64,000 nt of DNA from Amaranthus tricolor (taxonomy: Eukaryota; Streptophyta; Magnoliopsida; Caryophyllales; Amaranthaceae), in contig NC_080048.1 in assembly GCF_026212465.1 (NCBI RefSeq), positions 37,042,375 to 37,106,374 of the forward strand, written 5' to 3'. Positions 47,762-62,112 of the stretch are shown piece after piece. A program made the position numbers and the translations under genes. The notes under the pieces were generated by a model. That model had not been told where the DNA came from. It worked only from the letters and a program-made list of their open reading frames with translations, and made no database searches. How positions within the stretch are numbered: the stretch's first letter is position 1; each line of letters starts with the position of its first letter.

Positions 47762-50700
47762 ATGATGTCAAAATCATATGCAAATTTGTTAGACTTAATG
47801 AATGGGGATATGCCACCCCAAATGAAATGGGAAAATAGGAAGAGGCTAAGTAGAATAATGACAGTACCAGGAAATGTTAGTGAACTTGATACTGAGAGAA
47901 CTAAAAGTGTTTCATCAGATAATCCATCAACTATTGTTCAAGATAGAATGATAATTGTAGCTAATACATTACCCATAATTGCGAGCCGGGGATTAGATGG
48001 TACCGGGTGGATATTTAGTTGGGACGAGGATTCTTTGCTCTTACAACTTAAGGATGGTTTACCTGATGAGATGGAAGTAATATATGTCGGTTCACTTCGA
48101 GAAAATGTAGATAAAAGTGAACAAGATAATGTGTCACAAATTCTTTTTAGGAGCTTTAAGTGTGTTCCTACGTTTATCGAACCCGATTTGTTGGATCGGT
48201 ATTACAATGGGTTTTGTAAGAAGCAGTTGTGGCCACTTTTTCACTATAAGCTTCCATTTTCAGCTGTTAATGGTGAACGGTTTGATAAATTGTTGTGGGA
48301 GGATTATGTGTCTGTAAATAGATTGTTTGCACAGAAGGTTATTGAGGTTCTTCAACCCGAGGATGATTATATTTGGATACATGATTATCATTTGATGGCT
48401 ATGCCTTCTTTTCTTAGAAGGCGTTTTAGTCGAATAAGAATGGGGTTTTTTCTCCATAGCCCTTTTCCGTCTTCTGAGATTTATCGTGCACTTCCTGTTC
48501 GAGAGGAAATCATTAGGGCTTTGCTTAATACAGATTTGATTGGTTTCCATACATTTGATTATGCCCGACATTTCCTCTCGTGTTGTAGTCGTATGTTGGG
48601 TCTGGAATATGAGTCGAAGAGGGGTTATTTAGGGTTGGAATATCATGGAAGAATTGTTGGTATAAAGATCATGCCTGTCGGGATTCATATGGGTCGGATC
48701 AAGTCAGCTATAAGGCTTTCAGATCAGGAGCTGAAGATTGCTGAACTGAAGCATAAATTTGATGGTATGACGGTTTTACTTGGGGCTGACGACATGGATT
48801 TGTTCCAAGGAATTGATTTGAAGCTTCTTGCTATGGAGCAGATGCTTAAGAAGCAGCCTAAATGGCGGGGTAAGGCTGTGTTGGTTCAGATTGTAAACCC
48901 GGCACAAACCGCAGGAAGCGATATTGAGGAGATCCAGTCCGAAATAGACCAGATTTGTTTGAGGATAAATAAGGAATTTGGACAACCTGGATATGAACCC
49001 GTGGTTTTGATTCATCGGCCAGTTTCTTTGACCGAGCGGATTGCTTATTTCACCATTGCAGAATGTGTTGTTGTCACAGCTGTTCGAGACGGTTTAAACC
49101 TTACACCGTACGAGTATATAGTGTGCAGAGAGGGGATATCAGACGCAGAGTCTAGCTATAAGAATGTTAGTTTGAAAAAGAGTATGCTTGTGATCTCGGA
49201 ATTTATCGGGTGCTCTCCTTCTCTTAGTGGAGCTATTCGGATAAATCCATGGGACGTTGAGGCTACCGGCGAGGGCATGAATGAGGCTATCTCGGTAAGA
49301 GACTCGGATAAAGAACTGCGTCATGAGAAGCATTACCGATATGTTGAAGCACATAATGTGGCGTATTGGTCAAAAAGCTTTTTGCAAGATTTGGAAAGAA
49401 CTTGTTCCGAGCATTCTCAGAGAAGATACTGGTGTACTGGTTTCGGTTTTGGGTTTAGGGTTATTTCTATTGATCCTAATTTCCGAAAGCTTTCTATAGA
49501 TGCTATTGCATCGGCTTATAGAAATTCACAAAATAGGGCGATTCTTTTTGATTATGATGGAACTCTAATGCCTCAAAATTGCCTTAGCAAGATTCCGAGT
49601 CTTGAAATTATTAGAATTTTAAGGACTCTATGTGCTGATCCTAGAAATACAGTCTTTATTGTTAGTGGAAGAGGGAAGGATAGCTTGAGTAATTGGTTTT
49701 CGTCTTGCGAGAAGCTCGGTATTGCTGCGGAGCATGGCTATTTCTTAAGGTTTGTTTCTTTTCTACCCCATTGTAGTTTCTTGTTTTCCTACTTTTGTGC
49801 TTATATTTGGAGACTTGGACCGCATCTATGTAGAGATTGAGTAGAAAGCACAACACTTTTTGAATCTCTAGTGTGGTCGTGGATGGTGGCTACTTAATGA
49901 ATTGTGTGGATGAGTTTAAAGCAAGTCGTGGGAACATTTTCATGAGGAAATTTAGCAAATTAAGAGGAACAAACAAAAATGAAAAATGTTGCAAACTCAG
50001 AGACAAAGGAGCGATAGATAATTGATATCAACCCTATTGCCCTATATATGGAAAATTAGAACACCCTCAACTTAATCTTATCTGGTTTTTCTTTAGATTT
50101 TGCTTGTTGTTTCTTTTCCACTCTAGCTCACTTTACTCCTCTCATGTAAGGGCAAATCTAGGCCCACGTAGTCATTCAGTAATTTTTTATTGATATTGTT
50201 ATGTGTCACATAATAACATAGAAAAATAGTAGATGAGTTGGTTTAACACACATGCAGAGATGACTCTACTAAAGGTTTTGAGATCAAGTCAACTATTCTA
50301 ATAACTTTGATTTTTGTTTTTTTATCTTTTATTTCGGTCATACTATTCTAGTATCCTGAATTAGCTACGACTTAATGCACAAGGGTATTCAAAATCTCCT
50401 TTATTCACGGACGATGCTCTTTGAAAATGGAGACAATTTTAATAGTATTGAAGTTAACACATCCAAGAAAACCGTTACCTTTTCTCGATGTTTATTATGA
50501 TCTAGATTAACTCACTATTACACTTTGTTGAAGTGAGTTAGGAAAGGGATTCAGAGAAATATAATTTTTTTTGTGAAAGACCACTTTTGGAGGACAGGGA
50601 TTTGAATGGAAGGGATTTGCAGAGATCAAGTCTGTTAATAACCAATTCATATTAACATATTGTTTTCATTTGTGTGTTTCAGATGGCCCGAGAGTAAGGA

Positions 50701-52000
50701 ATGGGAAACGTGTGGTCAAAGTTCTGACTTTACATGGATGGAGATTACTGAGCCTGTAATGAAGTTGTACACTGACTCGACTGATGGTTCAATAATAGAA
50801 TACAAGGAGAGTGCTCTTGTTTGGCATTATCAAGATGCAGATCCAGTCTTCGGATCTGCTCAGGCCAAAGAGATGCTAGATCATCTCGAAAGTGTTTTAG
50901 CCAATGAACCTGTGGCTGTCAAGAAGGGTGAGCTCATTGTCGAAGTAAAGCCTCAGGTATATACTCTTCATCTTTTGACTTAAGAAGTTTTCTTTTGCTG
51001 TGTAATATAGAGCTATGCAAAATAGACCCGACCTACAACCTGATTGTTTGTAGCCCGAGAACTAACACAAAAGGTAATTCATATTGAGTTATCTGAACCG
51101 ACGCGATATTCAACTGACTTGAATGAAAACTAGTGAGGGTGGATATCCAAACCGAAAGGTAATCTATGTTCGGATAACTAAAACCGACATGAACCGTAAT
51201 TGTAACTCAAACTTCAAAAGTCAACCAAACCGAATATTTTCAAATCCCGATTGCTGATTCAACTGTTAGTTAGAATAAGACCGACCAATTGAAAAGCTAA
51301 CTCGAATGGACAACTCATTCTCTAAACAACATAATGTTCGCTACTTGATTTATTGTGATTAAATAATCTCCTTGACTTTAAACCACAAGTATTAATCAAT
51401 CCACATCCAACTACCGACAAGTTTGTTCATGCGTAACCGATTTTAATTCGAACCGACAAGTTTGTTCATGCGTAACCGATTTTAAATCCCACCGATCCAA
51501 ATTACTTTTATGTAATGTATGTGAAGTTCATGGACTCTTTGGTTGTATCCTCCTTTATGGGTTTGGGTTGCCGCTTTCTTTCCCTCCATATACCCTGATC
51601 ACAGCTTTTTATGAGCGGAATACATTAGGTACGATGTGACGATGATGAATGTGTATGAAGTTTTTCTCATGCGTTATTGGTAGATATAATTGTTGTCGAT
51701 ATATTATGATCCCAGGGAGTGACTAAAGGTATGGTTGCGGAGAAAGTGTTCATGTCGATGGGGAAGAAAGGGAAGACAGCCGATTTTGTGCTGTGTATAG
51801 GGGATGATAGATCGGACGAGGACATGTTCGAGATAGTGGACACAGCAGTTTCAAGAGACATGTTGTGTTCAAATGCATCAGTGTTTGCTTGTACAGTTGG
51901 TCAAAAGCCTAGCAAGGCTCAATTTTTTGTGAATGATACTTCTGAAGTTAGACTTGTGCTTCAATCTCTTGCTGAGTTTTCTGAGCTTTCAAACTCTTAA
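47762..52000 (+). CDS. TPS: Class II trehalose-6-phosphate synthase (TPS-TPP fusion protein)
   Basis: Exons 47762-49749, 50683-50956 and 51716-52000 give 848 residues, the usual class II length, with the two typical introns (after HGYFLR and after VEVKPQ). Domains: N-terminal leader with RIMTVPGNVSEL, a GT20 glucosyltransferase-like domain (IWIHDYHLMAMPSFLRRRF, GFFLHSPFPSSEIYR, GADDMDLFQGI, AVRDGLNLTPYEYIV), then a HAD phosphatase-like domain with FDYDGTLMPQ, VSGRGKDS and GDDRSDEDMFE. Class II proteins act mainly in sugar signalling with SnRK1, and most have little synthase activity. Here the conserved VANRLP motif reads VANTLP, so the Arg expected to contact substrate is Thr, consistent with weak catalysis. 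The ATGATG start is preceded by a TAA at 47758-47760. The motif set resembles the TPS8/9/10 subgroup, but I cannot fix the member. All exons are open. Confidence 0.95.
51415..51486 (+). repeat. Short tandem duplication in TPS intron 2
   Basis: A segment with gacaagtttgttcatgcgta followed by accgatttta occurs twice, 42 bp apart, in the second coding intron. Confidence 0.85.
51539..51655 (+). repeat. SINE 3'-end remnant (Au-like) in TPS intron 2
   Basis: The motif order ggttgtatcctcctt, gggtttgggttgcc, ctttccctcc and taggtacgatgtgacgatgatg parallels the SINE remnant in the leader intron of the same gene and the conserved plant Au-type SINE end. It is more diverged. Confidence 0.45.
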
Positions 52001-52955
52001 TAAAATTGTCTATACATTTATGTTCCTTTTCTCGGGTTTTCATTTGTTTCCCTTGAGTTCATTGTTCCTTTCATTTTTATTATGCCCGAGTCCGAGAGGC
52101 AATGACTGTTAGGTAAAGCTGTTAGCTGGTGCTAAAAGTGTTCGAAACAGTTGATGATTCGATATTTACCCGACTTGAAACCGAACCCGATTTGACTTGA
52201 CTTCAAAAATGAATTTAAAAATAATGTAAAAATAATCTGGACACAAGATCCAATTTTAAATCGACTTGGAATATTTGACTCGAAATTTTGACCTGAATGA
52301 ATACCTTTAGCTGGAGTTGTTGGTTGGTTTGACCAACTAAAAGTATTGACTGATAAATTAATTGCGTTTTGGGTGTTGGCTCAAAAATCATATTTTTAGC
52401 TAGTAATAGCGGGTTTTACCAATCAACAAAATTAATACTAAACACTTTTTAGCTAATTATTTTATCGAAATAATCGAAATGAAGCTTAATTGTTTGAATT
52501 ATAGCAAACAATTCTAGAAGAAGTGCAGATAGGAGTGTTGGTGAACAAGAATGAGAATTTGCTTGACAAAATCTACAAGGACAAAATATGTGGATAGGAA
52601 TATGGATAATGGAATCAAAAGCAAATCTTCAAATATGAGGATGTCACACTGTCATTTCAAAAAAATAAAAGATGCCACTATGTCGTGTCTAATCGGATTT
52701 AGGAGTGTTTTTGGATCTTAATTCACACGCGCATCATTAGTTCTCAATAGGGTGTTTATGGGTTGAGTTCAATCAGATTCGATTCTCAGATATATTAAGT
52801 GTTGGTGGATCCGTATTAGAATTCAGGCTTTTAGGGTCTGAAAATCAAGTATAAGATTTTATTAGAAAACGTTATATTTGCTCTTCAACTAAAATAAAAC
52901 TCGATTCTCTAAAAAAAGTTAAATTGATCTTCTTCTCTTTAAATTACAATTATAC
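52001..52955. other. 3' flank of TPS; no gene seen
   Basis: AATAAA overlaps the TPS stop codon (51999-52004) and may serve the poly(A) site. The rest holds an old hAT-like repeat fragment at about 52110-52470 and AT-rich sequence. Confidence 0.5.
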
Positions 52956-55900
52956 TGTAACCGCCTTGAATTTATGAAGGCAAACACTAATTGGAATTTA
53001 GTATTAATCAAGCGGAAGCTTACTTTTGCCAACACAATTAAGGGGTTACTTAAAGGTCAAACTAATATCCAAGTAAAATGCTTGAACCAAATCAAAGCAA
53101 TATAACGGAAGTTTTAACTGTCCAAAATATAGAAAAATTACAACCAAATCGAAATAAGTCCAAAGTTTAAATTACATCCTTAAAAGTTAAAATAGTCTAA
53201 ATCTAAACAACTAAACTAATAGTCTCTCAAATACAATAAAGAGATCTAAACAAAAGGGGAGTCATACTCCAACTCGGGTTCAACTTTCGCTCGCATATCC
53301 ATTCTCCGTCGAGGTGCCATAGTGGTTACTCTAAAAACAAAACCATTGGAAAAATATATAAAGCATAGCATTAGCAAAAAGGCGGAGTATAAACACACTA
53401 GTGTCCGTCAAATAAGTTATTAAAACCTTTTTTATTTGAGTAAATTCATTTTGAAATATGCTTTTTCATTAATAAATCATATTATCATTCAAACTCAGTT
53501 CAATGGCTCGTTAGTCATTTCAAATTCTCATTTTTCATCATAAATCATGAGATTTCAATGGATCCAAATCAATATCAAACCCATATCATAAGTTTGCATG
53601 GGTACTCTGTGAGTCATTCTGTGACTCGTTTGGTAGTCGGTCTACCGTCCGCAACATGTCTGGCAAGTATAACACAATGATATTGTGAACAATACGCGCT
53701 CAGCATTGGTGAGCCGTTTAATCATACACACAACATTTGTTGTGGCATATGTACCCACCATTTAGGCTAAAATATTTTAGTATATAATATATATCTTGTA
53801 ATTTCAAAAGCATTTAAAAGTCAAAAATATAACTTTTTCCATATGATAAACATTTTTTATTTGCAACATAGCAAAACATACTTTATTTGCAACTTTGCAA
53901 AATCAAATCATAATATTTCCCACATGGGTAAAACATGCTTAGCATAATCATATCATCAAACATAACTTTTGTATTATATTGGGGCATCACTAGCATGTAT
54001 GAAAATGCATCGTAACAAAAAGTGATTAAAGTTCAATACGATTTTTCAAGGAAACCACTAAAATGTTTTGTTTCAATTCTTCTCAAAGTAAATATAACTT
54101 AAAAGAGTTTTGAAATTCATTCAACACAACTAGAATATGATTTATAAGTCTATAAAATCATTATGACAGAAGATTTCATAAACACTATTTTCTTAAATAC
54201 GAGATAGTTTTGCCGGTAATAAAATCGATAATTGATTTACAAAATACATATTAATTATCCAACAAGGACCAAATTAATCAAGTCATTATAATACCTTATT
54301 TGTAATGAATTTAGGGTTGTCCCATCAGATTATAATTGGTTATGCGAATTTATAATGATCTTACAATTATTTTCGACAATTTAGGTATTTATATTTAAAT
54401 GGTGTCTTGAATCCGTAAAATTTATAAACCATCTAAGTTAAACTTATTTTATACTATGAGGCAGTAGACTATTAATATAATTATAAATTTTTAATATAGG
54501 TCTATTTTTACTCAAATTTAATTAACAACATTACACCTTTTAATAAATAAACATTTTCTATTAATTTGATAAATTAGTAAATAATTAATAATTTATTTTA
54601 TAAAATTTTACCAAAGTTTCAAAAGTCATATAACATATTTGTTAGGCCATTTAAACTTATAAAAGTCATGTTTGATGTTTTATTATTTTGCATAGACATT
54701 TTATCGATAAATAGAATAAAATAGGTTTAAAATTATTTGAGTCCGAATAAGATATTATATAAATTATATGATGTTTCACAAGCTATTTTAAGGGGTATAA
54801 AATTTTAAATAACCATTAAAAATCATGTGGGGTATTTTAATTAATTAATATCGTTATTTTACTGATAAACCAAATAAAATTTATTTAAGTCTATATATGG
54901 TCACGAAAATTCATATAATTTTTTGAACATGTATCTAATGCTTATATAAGTATCTCTTGAAATTTTCATGTCTAAAACACATCATTTAGTATTTATTTTA
55001 TATTTTACCGTTTTCTAACTTACCAATTATTAATAACTGAGTAAAAATTATTAAGGTCCTTAAATGTTAATGAAACATTCCCAAACTTTTACCAATTTTA
55101 CTTACTATCCACATGAGTATGTGATAAAAATTTCAAGTCCATATATCTTTGTTTGGTAATTATTTTATAGTTTACCAATTTATAATTTACCGTTAACGAT
55201 TATTCAAAAATCATGAAAAAATTCCAAACTAAATATATTCTAGCCAAATCTTGTTGGAGACATTATAATATATTTTTATTAATTATTTTTGATAATAAAG
55301 AGTTTATCTAATACCATGTTTTATAATAAAACTATTTAACACCTTAAAATCCATTAAAATATCAATTTAACGAATAATTTCAACAAAAAGTATTCAAGAG
55401 ATTTTCTTAACATACTGGAAATTTCTTTTAAAATAAATTTCAAATATTTTCAAAGTTCATATAATCATTTCCATCACAATAACTTTCACAAAGTAGTGTT
55501 AAACATGCCTTTAAACATACAACAATTTATAAAATCAACATACATGATGCCCACAATAATAATACATGTAATAAATTATTCCATACTCAAAATTATCATT
55601 TTGACATCATTTTTCAAGATTTAAGAACTTCTCTTTGGGAATTTTATTTTTAAAAACAAGTTTATACACAAACTTTCACAACATGTTCTTAAATCCTTTA
55701 AAAATCAACCTATGTGACATATCTCGACTCCAAGCCTATATAATTATTCCGTAAGCTCCCACGTAAGCTCTTACGCGTTCTTAGAAATGGTTCTAACTTA
55801 GGGTCCTTGCCTTCTCAACTCCAACTCTTCAACTAAACATATTGCATTCATCCAAAAATCAATAAAAACTTTGAGTTTCTAACATGTACTTAACTTTCCT

Positions 55901-56929
55901 TAGTTGGAGTTGTTAAACTAATTCTTGTGATGATTTTGACATATTTGGAGTATACTTATTATGTTGAGCAACATACTTAATCAAGTCCCATAATTTTACT
56001 TTAATCCAAAGTAAAAAAATTTATATGTTTGTTGAAATATAGTAGTATCTTCTTATTTTCAATTATAGCCGATTTTAATAGATTTATAAGTGATGATTTT
56101 CTTAATCTTAGAGACAAAATACCCATTTTATAATGATCTTAGTTTATAGAAGGATTCATGTTAAAAAAATATGTTTTACATGAACAAGTTCTAACAAAAA
56201 GTAGTGGAAGAAAGAAATGAACATAACTTACTCTATACTTAATGAATTTCTTCAAATTTGGTGTCTATGGAAAGCTCTTGAAATAAAGATAATTTTTATG
56301 GAAGATTTGAGTTTATAAACATAAATTTTCAGAAGTTTTAGATGAGTTTTTTTTTAAAGAAGATTTGATGAGAAAAGAAGGTGTTCTAGTTATTGAAAGT
56401 TTGAAGGATTCTAGTGTTTGTTCATGGATGAATTTGGGAGCAATGTGTTGGGGTTTATGGCCGAATAATTATTCAGAAATAGAGTGTTTTTGCTTCAAAT
56501 ATTTGCCTCTTGCATGCTTGTAATGATGCGCAAGCTTTGGGTAGAACAAAATGGGTTCTTGGGTAGAGTTTTTAGCTTGTGTATATAAGTATACAAAGGG
56601 ATATAAGGGGGAGTAGGGACAGCTTTAGCATGACTAGTTGGGGTTGTTTTTTTGGTGATTTTTGTCCATCATTTGATCTATTATAGTGTAGGAAATGTTT
56701 ATCTAAGATAGTTTAAGGTTTGGGTAAAAATTGTTGTACATGTAAATTGTTATGTAACTTGTACTTCATGTTTAGAAATCAGGTGAAATATTTAATTTAC
56801 TCCCATCATGGTTATATAATATGCTTGGGTAATAATTAAAATTTTCTCGAACTGTTATGGGTAGTTGCTCAACTTTAAGTTTTACCGCCAAAGTTTACGT
56901 TATTTGTTACGATTCATAATCACGTTACA
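52956..56929 (-). mobile_element. Probable solo LTR of a Ty3/Gypsy element
   Basis: The block is bounded by TGTAACCGCC at left and CACGTTACA at right, so either strand starts TGTAAC and ends GTTACA. No coding sequence for gag or pol was found in the 4 kb. On the minus strand, the right-hand part near 56575-56600 has TATA-like tatatacaca and a short non-AT-rich leader, as expected of an LTR promoter. The flanking five bases do not match (tatac / aatta), so the boundaries need checking. Confidence 0.4.
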
Positions 56930-57924
56930 AATTAACAAGTTTCTAATCATTGTAGAAAATTTTCAAATTACTACCTTCATAATATACGAAAAATTAGGCG
57001 CTAAAAACGACTAATAAAATCTCATAATAATACGACTGTTTCATATACGAAGTACTTCCTTCGTTTTCATATGTTCTTCTCAAATAGAATTTATAAATTT
57101 TAATATAAAACTTGATTATGATTTCTCATCGATCTATATGAAAAAAAATATATTAATGTAGCATTTTGATAAATTCGTCTCAATATATACTTGTTAAATA
57201 TCAACTTTTTAGATTTTTTAAAAGCTCATTATTAAAATTATTTAATTTTTAAGTTTACATTAAAATTTGCCAAAAAATAACAAATGAAAAGTTGAAAATA
57301 GAGGAAGTAATAATATTTCATGATTATATAAAATTTAAAACCCTACTTTTCATAACTGGTCAAATTTTTTTTTTTTGGTCATTTTATTCATTTTAGTCTT
57401 CAATTTTATCTTTTTTATTCTCGATTTGTGGGTATGAAGAATCGACCAATGCCAATGATGATTTTTTTATAATCAAAGAAAAGAAAATTTTGATTACAAA
57501 TTCAAAAACTATCATTTTATGTTTTTTTGGGTGAACAAGTGACGCATCGATGTACATATTTACAAAAATTCTAAATCTAATTATGGATTATCTACTCAAA
57601 TAAAGATATTTATACAAAAATAATTGCATAAAATCAATATAAAACTAATACTTATCAAAATATCATTAAATGAATGTCTTTGTCTTGGTAAATTTGCTAC
57701 ACGATAGCAAATTTGATTTTCAAAAGGAATAGTTAGTTTGTTGTTAGATTCAAACAAAACAAAAACAATATTCAGATGATATTAAAATTACTAAAAAAAT
57801 TTGGTTAGGAATTGAATATGTGGTGGAGATCAATTTTAATATGAAAATGTAACACATTAATTGAGATGGGAAGTATATATTTGAACATATACTGTCACGT
57901 ATAAAATATTACTCCAAAATATAA
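56930..57924. other. Intergenic, AT-rich; contains one MITE
   Basis: No gene was seen. The only distinct feature is the Stowaway-like MITE at 57055-57307. Confidence 0.5.
57055..57307. mobile_element. Stowaway-like MITE
   Basis: CTTCCTTCGTTTTCATATG at left faces gaaaatagaggaag at right, with TA on both sides (57053-57054 and 57308-57309). The ends are imperfect but the TA duplications are exact. Confidence 0.7.
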
Positions 57925-57937
57925 TATATATATATAT

Positions 57938-58740
<803 letters not shown>

Positions 58741-59354
58741 TAGTAGTACATAATTACATATACTATATTCATCGATAAGATGTAACACATCGATATCAAG
58801 CTAGATGACTTAAGTGAAGAGTAACATGGTAATGCTATATGATAGAAGTTTTTCGACAAAATTAAAATGAAATTTGATCGAATTGCAATTCAGCCTATCT
58901 TGTTGCATGGGACATAATGTTGACTAGTTAAGGAGAAACATAAACATAAGATGAATGTAGCATAGATGCAAATATTAAGATGGATATGTCGACACTAGAA
59001 TGAATAAAAAATTAGTAATCGGGCTTCGAGAGAAAGACTATGAGTTGCACCATAAAAAACTTGTGAAGTAAGTTAAGATGATTTGGATATGTACAAAGAA
59101 AACCCATCGACGTGCATGTGAAAATGGTGGAAAACATCAAAGTTGATGGAATACACTCCATGCTGACAATAAGATAAATTTCGATATGGCCTTCTAAGAA
59201 CAGCATATCTATGCTAAGTTATAAAGAATTTTCATCTTTTGCAGCTATCCATAAGCTGCCCTCATCAAGAATGTCTACTGTTCTAGAGTAATTTATGAGT
59301 AAAACGCGAACAGATTCGCATAAACGATCAATACTTGTTGCCACCGATTACATC
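58741..59354. other. 3' flank of the PPR gene, no other gene seen
   Basis: Non-repetitive compared with the preceding array; part may be the PPR 3' UTR. Short open frames here (such as 59012-59206 on the minus strand) lack any motif. Confidence 0.45.
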
Positions 59355-61362
59355 TTACCAGTAATCGCGACAAGAACATTCACCATTCTTAAAATGATGG
59401 AACCTACTAGTATCGCGCACAATAATCTCCCTGTCCTTAATCTTCGATATGTACTTGATAGCAGTATGGCAATCAGTACAAACACGCAGATTCTTCATCA
59501 CTCTGATAGGAAAACCCGAAGGTGTGATCATTAACGCAAATGCAATAGCCAACTTCTCGCTGTGCTGAGCCATTGTGTTCCTTTTCGTTTTCATCCATGT
59601 CTTGCAAAACCGATTCAGTATGTGGAACATACCCAAGTTTCTTAATGTCTACGATCAGTTCTTTTAGGTACAAGTATATCTCCGATGACCTAGGATGCGA
59701 CTTAGTTCCCATGGTGAACTGATGAACCTTGTTCTTGAACACGAACCAGCTAAGACCGGGTTCTTTCTTTACCCCACGATCCCTCATCGCTTTTCTCACA
59801 ATCGAGACTTCATCCCACCTCTTTGCGGCTGACTGAATGTTTGCGAGCAGAACATAGGAAGATGAATCCATTGGATCGAGCTTTAGGATCTCTTCAGCAA
59901 TACTCTTAGCCATATCGACATTTTTATGGATCTTACAAGCAGATAACAACGTTTTCCATATAACAGCATCGGCTTTTACAGGCATTGATCTTATCATATC
60001 TCGTGCTTCCACGAGACAACCAGATCGACCAAGTAGGTCGACAATACACGTGTAATGCTCTATACTAGGTTTTAATCTGTATTTCTTTACCATTAGGTCA
60101 AAGTATTCAAGCCCTTCATCCTTTAATCCACAATGACTACAAGCATATAGCAAACACAGGAAAGTTACTTCATTCGCCTCCAATCCTTTACACTCGATTT
60201 GCTCGAAAAGTTCAAGGGCTTCATAGCCTTTTCCATGGAACCCGTAAGCAGAAATCATAGAGCTCCACAGGATAATATCTGCATCTTTATGCTGCATAAA
60301 AGCTTTGATCGAATCTTCCAAGCATCCGCATCTAGAATACATGCTTATCAATGAACTAACTACAGGGACCGCTAAAGTAGCCTGGCGTTTTATCACTTCA
60401 GCGTGTATTTGCTGCCCTTGTCCGAGAGTTGCGAGTTCAGAGCACGAACTAAGGACACTAACAAATGTGATTTTATCGGGGTGAAAACCCGACTTTTTCA
60501 TCAAATGATACTGCTCTAAAGCACCCTCAGGGTACCCATTTTGAACTCTTCCAGCAATAAGAGTATTGCAAGCCACCATATTATGAATGGACATCCCTTG
60601 AATGATTTTCTCTCCCTCATTCAAGCTTTTACACCTCATATACATATTAGCTAATGCACTTCCAACAACCAAGCTCAGATCATGGCCACTTTTTATGGCA
60701 TAAGCATGTACTTCCCTTCCACAGAACAAAGCTCTCAAACCAGCACAACCTCGAAACACGCTGCTCAATGTAAACTCATCAGGACTAAAACCCAACTGAT
60801 GCATCCTTGAAAACAAGTCCAATCCTTTCTCATTACACTCATGTTGTATCATCCCTGTAACAATAGCATTCCAAGATGCAACATTTCGTTCAGGCATTTC
60901 ATCGAACACCTTGTGGGCACTCACTAAATCACCATTACCAACATAACAATTAATCAAAATATTACTAGACATGAAATTTTTCTTTGGCATTACATTGTAC
61001 AAAACTAAAGCAGTATCTAATTCCCCAAGTTTTCCATACATGTTCATCAAATGATTGTTGGTAAACTTGTCTAAATAACACCCAGAAGTGATTATCAATG
61101 AATGAAGTTGTTTTGCCCATGAAAGGGATTTTGTAGAGATACAACCATGAATTAAATGAGAAAAAAGATTCGGGTCTGACCATATTTGAGATTTAAACCT
61201 CTCGAAAGCTTCTTTGATGGCTCCCTTTGAGCAAAGATAAGTTATTTCTTTGACGCAAGAGGTGTACAAAGTTTGAGTAGAAAAAGAACAATACCAACTG
61301 TAGGATTTTCTGTTAGTCTTCTGGGTAACGGAGCAAAACCATCTCAAATGGAGCTTGTCCAT
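59355..61362 (-). CDS. PLS-class PPR protein with E and DYW domains; frameshift before DYW
   Basis: An intronless gene. From the ATG at 61362 ([15 protein letters not shown], a basic/Ser-rich possible organelle-targeting start) come tandem P, L and S pentatricopeptide repeats ([56 protein letters not shown]). An E domain follows ([20 protein letters not shown]). It resembles the Arabidopsis At2g41080 (PCMP-H29) type. Such proteins bind RNA for C-to-U editing in mitochondria or plastids. The DYW deaminase domain is complete (HSEKLAIAF with the catalytic His/Glu, [12 protein letters not shown], ending CSCRDYW at 59355) but in another frame. The switch lies near 59571-59577, and the total length (2008 bp) is one more than a multiple of three, fitting a 2-bp loss. 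Read literally the protein stops at 59473 (629 residues). Either a real mutation or a base error. Confidence 0.88.
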
Positions 61363-62112
61363 GTAACCAGGTTCATCGTTAACTATTGCTAGTGAAAAAT
61401 TCTTAGTACCAATTCAAACAAATAATGGCGGATCTTATTATGGAGACCGGTGGGCACCCTAAAAAAGGAAAAGAAGTTAGTATATACAACGTCAGGTACA
61501 TTGCCCTTAAGCTTGAGCTTCGACGCTAAACAAACAATGGCGGATTTTATTTGAGATTTGGGGATGTTTTAATTTTAGTTTGATTTGTTAATCCGTGGGA
61601 AGTGTTGGGTTTTTTTTTTTGTTTTAGTTACTCAAATAAGTTAGCTGTTATTGGTAAAATTATATATTGTTATTTGTTTTTGATTAGAGAAATTTAGATT
61701 TATAAGCCAAATGACACTAAAATAACCAACAAAGTTAATTTAAAAAACTTTTAGCCATTTACTAAATATGTTTTGTTTAAGTAAGTCATATTCAAAAGTT
61801 AAAAAAAAAAATTAATTTTATCTATCAAATACTCCAAAATAATATATTATATTATCAAATTAAATAAGTAAAAAAAGAAATGTTTATATAACGAGTGAAT
61901 TATTCCTCATTAGTCATTACATCCATTAAGTTGATTTTGGATTGATACAATTCTCATTTGGGTCAAGTCATAATAATACGAGTCAAATTTTGTAAATCTA
62001 TTTCTATTAGTCTTGTTTATGGACTATTGAATTTGTCAAGTAATTGTCATGGATGTAAGAAAAGACAAAAACAAATGATGGTAATTACATTTTTGTAAGT
62101 TTGGCTATTTTA
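61363..62112. other. Region upstream of the PPR gene; no other gene seen
   Basis: This holds the presumed PPR promoter and leader, with AT-rich DNA and an old repeat fragment at about 61620-61830 (gttagctgttattgg, gacactaaaataacc). Confidence 0.45.
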
